Positions 42,561-55,100 of a DNA stretch of 64,000 bases are shown piece by piece. The notes under the pieces are model-generated. The model was not told where the DNA came from. It saw nothing but the letters and a program-made list of their open reading frames with translations, and made no database searches. Each line of letters opens with the position of its first letter. Within the stretch, counting starts at the first letter, position 1. The stretch is taken from contig NW_027476797.1 of NCBI RefSeq assembly GCF_051020955.1, forward strand, positions 1-64,000, given 5' to 3'. Both the position numbers and the translations under genes were made by a program. Origin of the DNA: Megalopta genalis (lineage: Eukaryota; Arthropoda; Insecta; Hymenoptera; Halictidae).

Positions 42561-44420
42561 AAACATGATTTAGCTTCAAATCAATGCGAAATAGTTGGAT
42601 TATCTTCGAATCCATGAGAAACAAATGGTTTAACTTCAAATACTTGTGATATACATGATTTAGCTTCAACAGCATGCGAAGCAAACGAGTTATCTTCAAA
42701 TCCAAGCGAAACACATGATTTATCTTCAAATCAATGCTAAGTAGAAAGCTTAGCTTCAAATCCATGGGAATCAAATGGTTTAGTTTCAAATACTTGTGAT
42801 ATACATGATTCAGCTTCAACTGCATGCGAAACAAACGAGTTAGTTTCAAGTCCAACCGAAAAACATGATTTAGCATCAAGTCAACGCGAAGTTGATGGCT
42901 TAGCTTCAAATCCATGCTAAACGAAAGATTTAGCTTCACATACTTGTGAATATAAGTGATATAGCTTCAAATGCAGGCGAAACAAACGAGTTAGCTTCAA
43001 ACCCATGCGAAACACATGACTTAGCATCTAATCAATGCGAAGTAGAAGGCTAATCTTCGAATCCATGCGAAACAAATGATATAGCTTCAAATACTTGTGA
43101 TATACATGATTTATTTTCAACAGCATGCGAAACAAACGAGTTAGATTCAAATCCATGCAAAACACATGATTTAGCTTCAAATCAATGCGAAATAGATGGA
43201 TTATCTTCGAATCCATGAGAAACAAATGGTTGAACTACAAATACTTGTGATATACATGATTTAGCTTCAACAGCATGCGAAACAAACGAGTTAGCTTCAA
43301 ATCCATGCGAAACACATGATTTATCTTCAAATCAATGCTAAGTAGAAAGCTTAGCTTCAAATCCATGGGAATCAAATGGTTTAGCTTCAAATACTTGTGA
43401 TATACATGATTCAGCTTCAACTGCATGCGAAACAAACGAGTTAGTTTCAAGTCCAAACGAAAAACATGATTTAGCATCAAGTCAACGCGAAGTTGATGGC
43501 TTAGCTTCAAATCCATGCTAAACGAAAGATTTAGCTTCACATACTTGTGAATATAAGTGATATAGCTTCAAATGCAGGCGAAACAAACGAGTTAGCTTCA
43601 AACCCATGCGAAACACATGACTTAGCATCTAATCAATGCGAAGTAGAAGGCTAATCTTCGAATCCATGCGAAACAAATGATATAGCTTCAAATACTTGTG
43701 ATATACATGATTTTTTTTCAACAGCATGCGAAACAAACGAGTTAGATTCAAATCCATGCAAAACACATGATTTAGCTTCAAATCAATGCGAAATAGATGG
43801 ATTATCTTCGAATCCATGAGAAACAAATGGTTGAACTTCAAATACTTGTGATATACATGATTTAGCTTCAACAGCATGCGAAACAAACGAGTTAGCTTCA
43901 AATCCATGCGAAACACATGATTTATCTTCAAATCAATGCTAAGTAGAAAGCTTAGCTTCAAATCCATGGGAATCAAATGGTTTAGCTTCAAATACTTGTG
44001 ATATACATGATTCAGCTTCAACTGCATGCGAAACAAACGAGTTAGTTTCAAGTCCAAACGAAAAACATGATTTAGCATCAAGTCAACGCGAAGTTGATGG
44101 CTTAGCTTCAAATCCATGCTAAACGAAAGATTTAGCTTCACATACTTGTGAATATAAGTGATATAGCTTCAAATGCAGGCGAAACAAACGAGTTAGCTTC
44201 AAACCCATGCGAAACACATGACTTAGCATCTAATCAATGCGAAGTAGAAGCCTAATATTCGAATCCATGCGAAACAAATGATATAGCTTCAAATACTTGT
44301 GATATACATGATTTATTTTCAACAGCATGCGAAACAAACGAGTTAGATTCAAATCCAAGCAAAACACGTGATTTAGCTTCAAATCAATGCGAAATAGATG
44401 GATTATCTTCGAATCCATGG
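42340..44420. repeat. 601-bp tandem family (about three copies)
   Basis: Boundary blocks lie at 42957, 43558 and 44159, exactly 601 bp apart (4 HORs plus the extra base of the 31-bp D unit). The sequence between them agrees closely, including CATGCTAAACGAAAG and AAAAACATGATTTAGC. The T-run near 43712 (GATTTTTTTTC) replaces GATTTATTTTC of the other copies. The third copy is cut short near 44418, where GAATCCATGGGAATC follows directly. Confidence 0.88.
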
Positions 44421-47400
44421 GAATCAAATGGTTTAGCTTCAAATACTTGTGATTTACATGATTCAGCTTCAACTGCATGCGAAACAAACGAGTTAGCTTC
44501 AAACCCATGCGAAACACATGACTTAGCATCTAATCAATGCGAAGTAGAAGGCTAATCTTCGAATCCATGCGAATAAATGATATAGCTTCAAATACTTGTG
44601 ATATACATGATTTATTTTCAACAGCATGCGAAACAAACGAGTTAGCTTCAAACCCATGCGAAACACATGACTTAGCATCTAATCAATGCGAAGTAGAAGC
44701 CTAATATTCGAATCCATGCGAAACAAATGATATAGCTTCAAATACTTGTGATATACATGATTTAGCTTCAACAGCATGCGAAACAAACGAGTTAGCTTCA
44801 AATCCATGCGAAACACATGATTTAGCTTCAAATCAATGCGAAGTAGGAGGCATATCTTCGATTCCTTGCGATACAAATGGTTTAGCTTCAAATACTTGTG
44901 ATATACATGATTTAGCTTCAACAGCATGCGAAACAAACGAGTTAGCTTCAAATCCATGCGAAACACATGATTTAGATTAAAATCAATGCGAAGTAGAAGG
45001 CTTATCTTCGAATAAATGCGAAACAAATGATATAGCTTCAAATACTTGTGATATACATGATTTAGTTCCAACAGCATGCGAAACAAACGAGTTAGAATCA
45101 AATCCATGCGAAACAAATGATTTAGCTTCAAATCAATGCGAAGTAGAAGGCTTATCTTCGAATCCATGCGAAACAAATGGATTATCTTCAAATACTTGTG
45201 ATATACATGATTTAGCTTCAACAGCATGCGAAAGAAACGAGTTAGCTTCAAATCCATGCGAAACACATGATTTAGCTTCAAATCAATGCGAATTAGAAGG
45301 GTTATCTTCGAATCCGTGCGAAACATATGATGTAGCTTCAAATACTTGTGATATACATGATTTAGCTTCAACAGCATGCGAAACAAACGAGTTAGTTTCA
45401 AGTCCAAACGAAAAACATGATTTAGCATCAAGTCAACGCGAAGTTGATGGCTTAGCTTCAAATCCATGCGAAACGAAAGATTTAGCTTCACATACTTGTG
45501 AATATAAGTGATATAGCTTCAAATGCAGGCGAAACAAACGAGTTAGCTTCAAACCCATGCGAAACACATGACTTAGCATCTAATCAATGCGAAGTAGAAG
45601 GCTAATCTTCGAATCCATGCGAATAAATGATATAGCTTCAAATACTTGTGATATACATGATTTATTTTCAACAGCATGCGAAACAAACGAGTTAGATTCA
45701 GATCCATGCAAAACACATGATTTAGCTTCAAATCAATGCTAAGTAGAAAGCTTAGCTTCAAATCCATGGGAATCAAATGGTTTAGCTTCAAATACTTGTG
45801 ATATACATGATTCAGCTTCAACTGCATGCGAAACAAACGAGTTAGCTTCAAATCCATGCGAAACACATGATTTAGATTAAAATCAATGCGAAGTAGAAGG
45901 CTTATCTTCGAATAAATGCGAAACAAAAGATATAGCTTCAAATACTTGTGATAAACATGATTTAGTTCAAAGAGCATGCGAAACAAACGAGTTAGCTTCA
46001 AGTCCAAACGAAAAACATGATTTAGCATCAAGTCAACGCGAAGATGATGGCTTAGCTTCAAATCCATGCGAAACGAAAGATTTAGCTTCACATACTTGTG
46101 AATATAAGTGATATAGCTTCAAATGCAGGCGAAACAAACGAGTTAGCTTCAAACCCATGCGAAACACATGACTTAGCATCTAATCAATGCGAAGTAGAAG
46201 GCTAATCTTCGAATCCATGCGAAACACATGATATAGCTTCAAATACTTGTGATATACATGATTTAGTTTCAACAGCGTGCGAAACAAACGAGTTAGATCC
46301 AAATCCATGCGATACACATGATTTTGCTTCAAATTAATGCGAAGTAGAAGGCTTATCTACGAATCCATGCGAAACAAATGGATTAGCTTCATATACTTGT
46401 GATATACATGATTTAGCTTCAACAGCATGCGAAATAAACGAGTTAGATTCAAATCCATGCGAAACACATGAGTTAGCTTCAAATCAATGCGAAGTGCAAG
46501 GCTTATCTTCGAATCCATGCGAAGCAAATGGTTTAGCTTCAAATACTTGTGATATAAATGATTTAGTTTCAACAGCATGCGAAACAAACGAGTTAGATTC
46601 AAATTCATGCTAAACACATGATTTAGCTTCAAATCAATGCGAAATAGATGGATTATCTTCGAATCCATGAGAAACAAATGGTTTAACTTCAAATACTTGT
46701 GATATACATGATTTAGCTTCAACAGCATGCGAAGCAAACGAGTTATCTTCAAATCCAAGCGAAACACATGATTTATCTTCAAATCAATGCTAAGTAGAAA
46801 GCTTAGATTCAAATCCATGGGAATCAAATGGTTTAGCTTCAAATACTTGTGATATACATGATTCAGCTTCAACTGCATGCGAAACAAACGAGTTAGCTTC
46901 AAATCCATGCGAAACACATGATTTAGATTAAAATCAATGCGAAGTAGAAGGCTTATGTTCGAATAAATGCGAAACAAATGATATAGCTTCAAATACTTGT
47001 GATATACATGATTTAGTTCCAACAGCATGCGAAGCAAGCGAGTTAGCTTCAAATGCAAGCGAAAGACATGATTTAGCTCAAATCAATGCGATGTAGAAGG
47101 TTTAGCTTCAAATCCATGCGAAACGAAAGATTTAGCTTCACATACTTGTGAATATAAGTGATATAGCTTCAAATGCAGGCGAAACAAACGAGTTAGCTTC
47201 AAACCCATGCGAAACACATGACTTAGCATCTAATCAATGCGAAGTAGAAGGCTAATCTTCGAATCCATGCGAAACAAATGATATAGCTTCAAATACTTGT
47301 GATATACATGATTTATTTTCAACAGCATGCGAAACAAACGAGTTAGCTTCAAATCCATGCGAAACACATGATTTAGATTAAAATCAATGCGAAGTAGAAG

Positions 47401-48120
47401 GCTTATGTTCGAATAAATGCGAAACAAATGATATAGCTTCAAATACTTGTGATATACATGATTTAGCTTCAACAGCATGCGAAACAAACGAGTTAGCTTC
47501 AAATCCATGCGAAACACATGATTTAGATTAAAATCAATGCGAAGTAGAAGGCTTATCTTCGAATAAATGCGAAACAAATGATATAGCTTCAAATACTTGT
47601 GATATACATGATTTAGTTCCAACAGCATGCGAAACAAACGAGTTAGAATCAAATCCATGCGAAACAAATGATTTAGCTTCAAATCAATGCGAAGTAGAAG
47701 GCTTATCTTCGAATCCATGCGAAACAAATGGATTATCTTCAAATACTTGTGATATACATGATTTAGCTTCAACAGCATGCGAAACAAACGAGTTAGCTTC
47801 AAATCCATGCGAAACACATGATTTAGCTTCAAAGCAATGCGAAGTAGAAGGGTTATCTTCGAATCCATGCGAAACAAATGGTTTAGCTGCAAATACTTGT
47901 GATATACATGATTTAGCTTCAACTGCTAGCGAAAAAACGAGTTAGCTTCAAATCCAAGCGAAACACATGATTTAGCCTCAAATCAATGCGAAGTAGAAGG
48001 CTTAGCTTCGAATAAATGCGAAACAAATGGTTTAGCTTCAAATACTTGTGATATACATGATTTAGCTTCAACTGCATGCGAAACAAACGAGTTAGCTTCA
48101 AGTCCAAACGAAACACATGA
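44421..48120. repeat. HOR array with boundary blocks at 600-1350-bp spacing
   Basis: Regular HORs with boundary blocks at 45509, 46109 and 47159. A one-base-short C unit (CATGCGAATAAATG) occurs near 44569 and 45619, marking related copies. B units of the form GATTAAAATCAATGCG recur and put TAA into the plus-strand frame. A unit with a lost base (TTAGCTCAAATC near 47076) breaks phase. No gene or insert was seen. Confidence 0.85.
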
Positions 48121-49830
48121 TTTATCTTCCATGCATTGCGTAGTAGAAGGTTTAACTACAAATCCATGCGATTCAAGTGATTTAGGTTAAAATACTTGCT
48201 ATATAATGGATTTAGCTTCAACTGGAAGCGAGACAAACGAGTTAGCTTCACATTCATGCGAAACACATGATTTAGATTCAAATCAATGCGAGGTAAAAGC
48301 TTAGTCTTCAAATCCATGCGAAACAAATGATTTAGCTTCAAATACTTTCGATATAAATGATTTAGATTCAACTGCATGCGAAACAAACGAGTTAACTTCA
48401 AATCCATGCGAAACACATGATATAGTTTCAAATCAATGCGAAGAAGAAGACTGATCTTCAAATCCATGTGAAACGAATAGTTTAGCTTCCAAAACTTTTG
48501 ATATACATGATTTAGCTTCAACAGCATGCGAAACAAACGAGTTAGCTTCAAATCCATGCGAAACACATGATTTAGCTTCAAATCAATGCGAATTAGAAGG
48601 GTTATCTTGGAATCCATGCGAAACGTATGATATAGCTTCAAATACTTGTGATATACATTATTTAGCTTCCACAGCATCCGAAACAAACGAGTTAGATTCA
48701 AATCCATGCGAAACACATGATTTAGCTACAAATCAATGCGAAGTAGGTGGCTTATCTTCGATTCCATGCGAAGCAAATGGTTTAGCTTCAAATACTTGTG
48801 ATATAAATGATTTAGTTTCAACAGCATGCGAAACAAACGAGTTAGATTCAAATCCATGCGAAACACATGATTTAGCTTCAAATCAATGCGAAGTAGAAGG
48901 GTTACCTTCGTATCGATGCGAAACAAATGGTTTAGCTGCAAATACTTGTGATGTACATGATTCAGCTTCAACTGCATGCGAAACAAACGACTTAGCTTCA
49001 AATCCATGCGAAACACATGATTTAGATTAAAATCAATGCGAAGTAGAAGGCTTATCTTCGAATCCATGCGAAACAAATGGTTCAGCTTCAAATACTTGTG
49101 ATATACATGATTTAGCTTCAACTGCATGCGAAACAAACGTGTTAGCTTAAAATCCATGCGGGACACATGATTTAGCTTCAAATCAATGCGAAGTAGAAGG
49201 CTCATCTTCGAATCCATGCGAAACAAATGGTTTAGCTTCAAATACTTGTGATGTACATGATTCAGCTTCAACTGCATGCGAAACAAACGACTTAGCTTCA
49301 AATCCATGCGAAACACATGATTTAGATTAAAATCAATGCGAAGTAGAAGGCTTATCTTCGAATCCATGCGAAACAAATGGTTCAGCTTCAAATACTTGTG
49401 ATATACATGATTTAGCTTCAACTGCATGCGAAACAAACGAGTTAGCTTCAAGTCCAAACGAAACACATGATTTATCTTCCATGCATTGCGTAGTAGAAGG
49501 TTTAACTACAAATCCATGCGATTCAAGTGATTTAGGTTAAAATACATGCTATATAATGGATTTAGCTTCAACTGGAAGCGAGACAAACGAGTTAGCTTCA
49601 CATTCATGCGGAACACATGATTTAGATTCAAATCAATGCGAGGTAAAAGCTTTGTCTTCAAATCCATACGAAACAAATGATTTAGCTTCAAATACTTTCG
49701 ATATAAATGATTTAGATTCAACTGCATGCGAAACAAACGAGTTAACTTCAAATCCATGCGAAACACATGATTTAGTTTCAAATCAATGCGAAGTAGAAGA
49801 CTGACCTTCAAATCCATGTGAAACGAATAG
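48121..49830. repeat. Divergent cassette present twice, 1350 bp apart
   Basis: About 48121-48480 and 49471-49830 share a set of unusual units: TCTTCCATGCATTGCGTAG, GCGATTCAAGTGATTTAGG, TGCTATATAATGGATTTAGC, AACTGGAAGCGAGAC, ATACTTTCGATATAAATG and GCTTCCAAAACTTTTG. I noticed none of these combinations elsewhere in the window. The offset is exactly nine HORs. Between them, 48951-49110 and 49251-49410 form a 300-bp (two-HOR) tandem pair with GATGTACATGATTCAGC. The cassette is still in 30-bp register, so it is an old diverged branch of the same satellite and not an insert. Confidence 0.85.
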
Positions 49831-50117
49831 TTTAGCTTCCAAAACTTTTGATATACATGATTTAGCTTCAACAGCATGCGAAGCAAACGAGTCATCTTCA
49901 AATCCAAGCGAAACACATGATTTAGCTTCAAATCAATGCGAAGTAGAAGGCTTAGCTTCAAATCCATGGGAATCAAATGGTTTAGCTTCAAATACTTGTG
50001 ATACACTTGATTTAGCTTCAACTGCATGCGAAACAAACGAGTTAGCTTGAAATCCATTTGAAACAAATGACTTAGCATCAAATCAATGCGAAGTAGAAAG
50101 CTGACCTTCGAATCCAT

Positions 50118-50960
50118 GCGAAGCAAATGGTTTAGCTTCAAATACTTGTTATACACTTGATTTAGCTTCAACTGCATGCGAGACAAACGAGTTAACTTCA
50201 AATCCATGCGAAACAAATGATTTAGCTTCAAATCAATGCGATGTGGAAGGCTAATCTTCGAATCCATGCGAAACAAATGGTTTAGCTTCAAATACTTGTG
50301 ATATACATGATTTAGCTTCAACAGCATGCGAAACAAACGAGTTAGCTTCAAGTCCAAGCGAAAAACATGATTTATCATCAAGTCAACGCGAAGTTGTCGG
50401 CTTAGCTTCAAATCCATGCGCAACGAATGATTTAGCTTCACATACTTGAGAATATAAGTGATATAGCTTCAAATGCAGGTGAAACAAACGAGTTAGCTTC
50501 AAACCCATCCGAAACACATGATTTAGCGTCTAATCAATGCGAAGTTGAAGGCTGATCTTCGAATCCATGCGAAGCAAATTGTTTAGCTTCAAATACTTGT
50601 GATACACTTGATTTAGCTTCAACAGCATGCGAAGCAAACGAGTTATCATCAAATCCAAGCGAAACACATGATTTATCTTCATATCAATGCTAAGTAGAAA
50701 GCTTAGCTTCAAATCCATGGGAATCAAATGGTTTAGCTTCAAATACTTGTGATATACATGATTTAGCTTCAACAGCATGCGAAACAAACGAGTTAGCTTC
50801 AAACCCATGCGAAACACATGATTTAGCATCTAATCAATGCGAAGTAGAAGGCTGATCTTCGAATCCATGCGAAGCAAATTGTTTAGCTCCAAATACTTGT
50901 GATACACTTGATTTAGCTTCAACAGCATGCGAAATAAACGAGTTAGCTTCAAATCCATGC
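50118..50960. repeat. Displaced copy of the 28.5-29.3 kb region
   Basis: This segment follows 28495-29343 at an offset of about 21623 bp. It shares GCGAGACAAACGAG, GCGATGTGGAAGGC, CATGCGCAACGAATG, the boundary block with AAATGCAGGTGAAAC (next unit at 50459), TTCATATCAATGCTAAG and TTGTTTAGCTCCAAATAC. One stretch near 50760-50790 reads as ordinary E where the other copies have GCTAGCGAAAAAACG. Copies of the same source also sit at 32.7, 35.1 and 39.0 kb. A copy this far away points to transfer by conversion or to older long-range duplication. Confidence 0.85.
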
Positions 50961-52164
50961 GAAACACATGATTTAGCTTCAAATCAATGCGAATTAGAAG
51001 GGTTATCTTCGATTCCATGCGATACAAATGGTTTAGCTTCAAATAATTGTGATATACATGATTTAGCTTCAACAGCATGCGAAACAAACGAGTTAGCTTA
51101 AAATCCATGCGAAACAAATGATTTAGCATCAAATCAATGCGAAGTAGAAGGCTGACCTTCGAATCCATGCGAAGCAAATGGTTTAGCTTCAAATACTTGT
51201 GATATACATGATTCAGCTTCAACTGCATGCGAAACAAACGAGTTAGCTTCAAATCCATGCGAAACACATGATTTAGATTAAAATCAATGCGAAGTAGAAG
51301 GCTTATGTTCGAATAAATGCGAAACAAATGATATAGCTTCAAATACTTGTGATATACATGATTTAGTTCCAACAGCATGCGAAACAAACGAGTTAGCTTC
51401 AAATCCATGCGAAACACATGATTTAGCTTCAAATCAATACGAATTAGAAGGGTTATCTTCGAATCCGTGCGAAACATATGATATAGCTTCAAATACTTGT
51501 GATATACATGATTTAGCTTCAACAGCATGCGAAACAAACGAGTTAGCTTCAAATCCATGCGAAACACATGATTTAGCTTCAAATCAATCCGAAGTAGGAG
51601 GCTTATCTTCGATTCCTTGCGATACAAATGGTTTAGCTTCAAATACTTGTGATATACATGATTTAGCTTCAACAGCATGCGAAACAAACGAGTTAGCTTC
51701 AAATCCATACGAAACACATGATTTAGATTAAAATCAATGCGAAGTAGAAGGCTCATCTTCGAATAAATGCGAAACAAATGATATAGCTTCAAATACTTGT
51801 GATATACATGATTTAGTTCCAACAGCATGCGAAACAAACGAGTTAGAATCAAATCCTTGCGAAACAAATGATCTAGCTTCAAATCAATGCGAAGAAGAAG
51901 GGTTATCTTCGAATCCATGCGAAACGTATAGTTTAGCTTCAATTACTTGTGATATACATGATTCAGCTTCAACTGCAAGCGAAACAAACGAGTTAGCTTC
52001 AAATCCATGCGAAACACATGATTTAGCTTCAAATCAATGCGAATTAGAAGAGTTATCTTCGAATCCATGCGAAACATATGATATAGCTTCAAATACTTGT
52101 GATATACATGATTTAGTTCCAACTGCATGCGAGACAAACGAGTTAGCTTAAAATCCATGCGAAA
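50961..52164. repeat. HOR array
   Basis: Regular HORs with TAA-bearing B units (GATTAAAATCAATGCG near 51287 and 51727) and C units of the form TCGATTCC(A/T)TGCGATAC. No boundary block. The longest minus-strand frame here spans 50830-51942 (370 codons) simply because no 31-bp unit or TAG-bearing B unit interrupts it. Nothing else seen. Confidence 0.85.
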
Positions 52165-55100
52165 CAAATGATTTAGCATCAAATCAATGCGAAGTAGAAG
52201 GCTGACCTTCGAATCCATGCGAAGCAAATGGTTTAGCTTCAAATACTTGTGATATACATGATTCAGCTTCAACTGCATGCGAAACAAACGAGTTAGCTTC
52301 AAATCCATGCGAAACACATGATTTAGATTAAAATCAATGCGAAGTAGAAGGCTTATGTTCGAATAAATGCGAAACAAATGATATAGCTTCAAATACTTGT
52401 GATATACATGATTTAGTTCCAACAGCATGCGAAACAAACGAGTTAGCTTCAAATCCATGCGAAACACATGATTTAGCATCTAATCAATGAGAAGTAGAAT
52501 GCTGATCTTCGCAATCCATGCGAAGCAAATGGTTTAGCTTCAAATACTTGTGATACACTTGATTTAGCTTCAACTGCATACGAGACAAACGAGTTAGCTT
52601 AAAATCCATGCGAAACAAATGGTTTAGCTTCAAATACTTGTGATATACATGATTTAGCTTCAACAGCATGCGAAACAAACGAGTTAGCTTCAAGTCCAAG
52701 CGAAAAACATGATTTATCATCAAGTCAACGCGAAGTTGACGGCTTAGCTTCAAATCCATGCGCAACGAATGATTTAGCTTCACATACTTGAGAATATAAG
52801 TGATATAGCTTCAACAGCATGCGAAACAAACGAGTTAGCTTAAAATCCATGCGATACAAATGATTTAGCATCAAATCAATGCGAAGTAGAAGGCTGAGCT
52901 TCGAATCCATGCGAAGCAAATGGTTTAGCTTCAAATACTTGTGATATAAATGATTTAGTTTCAACAGCATGCGAAACAAACGAGTTAGATTCAAATTCAT
53001 GCTAAACACATGATTTAGCTTCAAATCAATGCGAAATAGATGGATTATCTTCGAATCCATGAGAAACAAATGGTTTAACTTCAAATACTTGTGATATACA
53101 TGATTTAGCTTCAACAGCATGCGAAGCAAACGAGTTATCTTCAAATCCATGCGAAACACATGATTTAGCTTCAAATCAATGCGAAGTAGAAGGGTTATCT
53201 TCGAATCCATGCGAAACAAATGGTTTAGCTGCAAATACTTGTGATATACATGATTTAGCTTCAACAGCATGCGAAACAAACGAGTTAGCTTCAAATCCAT
53301 GCGAAACACATGATTTAGCTTCAAATCAATGCGAACTAGAAGGGTTATCTTCGAATCCATGCGAAACAAATGGTTTAGCTGCAAATATTTGTGATATACA
53401 TGATTTAGCTTCAACTGCATGCGAAACAAACGAGTTAACTTCAAATCCATGCGAAACATATGAGTTAGCTTCAAATCAATGCGAAGTGCAAGGCTTATCT
53501 TCGAATCCATGCGAAGCAAATGGTTTAGCTTCAAATACTTGTGATATAAATGATTTAGTTTCAACAGCATGCGAAACAAACGAGTTAGATTCAAATTCAT
53601 GCTAAACACATGATTTAGCTTCAAATCAATGCGAAATAGATGGATTATCTTCGAATCCATGAGAAACAAATGGTTTAACTTCAAATACTTGTGATATACA
53701 TGATTTAGCTTCAACAGCATGCGAAGCAAACGAGTTATCTTCAAATCCAAACGAAACACATGATTTATCTTCAAATCAATGCTAAGTAGAAAGCTTAGCT
53801 TCAAATCCATGGGAATCAAATGGTTTAGCTTCAAATACTTGTGATATACATGATTCAGCTTCAACTGCATGCGAAACAAACGAGTTAGTTTCAAGTCCAA
53901 ACGAAAAACATGATTTAGCATCAAGTCAACGCGAAGTTGATAGGCTTAGCTTGAAATCCATGCGAAACGAAAGATTTAGCTTCACATACTTGTGAATATA
54001 AGTGATATAGCTTCAAATGCAGGCGAAACAAACGAGTTAGCTTCAAACCCATGCGAAACACATGATTTAGCATCTAATCAATGCGAAGTAGAAGGCTAAT
54101 CTTCGAATCCATGCGAAACAAATGATATAGCTTCAAATACTTGTGATATACATGATTTATTTTCAACAGCATGCGAAACAAACGAGTTAGATTCAAATCC
54201 ATGCAAAACATATGATTTAGCTTCAAATCAATGCGAAATAGATGGATTATCTTCGAATCCATGAGAAACAAATGGTTGAACTTCAAATACTTGTGATATA
54301 CATGATTTAGCTTCAACAGCATGCGAAACAAACGAGTTAGCTTCAAATCCATGCGAAACACATGATTTAGCTTCAAATCAATGCGAAGTAGAAGGGTTAT
54401 CTTCGAATCCGTGCGAAACAAATGGTTTAGCTGCAAATATTTGTGATATACATGATTTAGCTTCAACTGCATGCGAAACAAACGAGTTAGCTTCAAATCC
54501 ATGCGAAACACATGATTTAGCATCTAATCAATGCGAAGTAGAAGGCTGATCTTCGAATCCATGCGAAGCAAATGGTTTAGCTTCAAATACTTGTGATACA
54601 CTTGATTTAGCTTCAACAGCATGCGAAACAAACGAGTTGGCTTCAAATCCATGCGAAACACATGATTTAGCATCAAATCAATGCGAAGTAGAAGGCTGAC
54701 CTTCGAATCCATGCGAAGCAAATGGTTTAGCTTCAAATACTTGTGATATACATGATTCAGCTTCAACTGCATGCGAAACAAACGAGTTAGCTTCAAATCC
54801 ATGCGAAACACATGATTTAGATTAAAATCAATGCGAAGTAGAAGGCTTATGTTCGAATAAATGCGAAACAAATGATATAGCTTCAAATACTTGTGATATA
54901 CATGATTTAGTTCCAACAGCATGCGAAACAAACGAGTTAGCTTCAAATCCATGCGAAACACATGATTTAGCATCTAATCAATGAGAAGTAGAATGCTGAT
55001 CTTCGCAATCCATGCGAAGCAAATGGTTTAGCTTCAAATACTTGTGATACACTTGATTTAGCTTCAACTGCATGCGAGACAAACGAGTTAGCTTAAAATC

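Noticed and set aside
48121..48480. Inserted mobile element or unique sequence
   Set aside because: All bases still fit the 30-bp unit; there are no terminal repeats, no target-site duplication and no transposase or reverse-transcriptase frame.
52725..53924. 399-codon minus-strand open frame (and copy at 55219-56418) as a protein gene
   Set aside because: It is pure satellite read in a frame that lacks stops by chance of unit length. Starts and ends fall at boundary units, no unique domain is present, and two other frames are open over the same kind of sequence.
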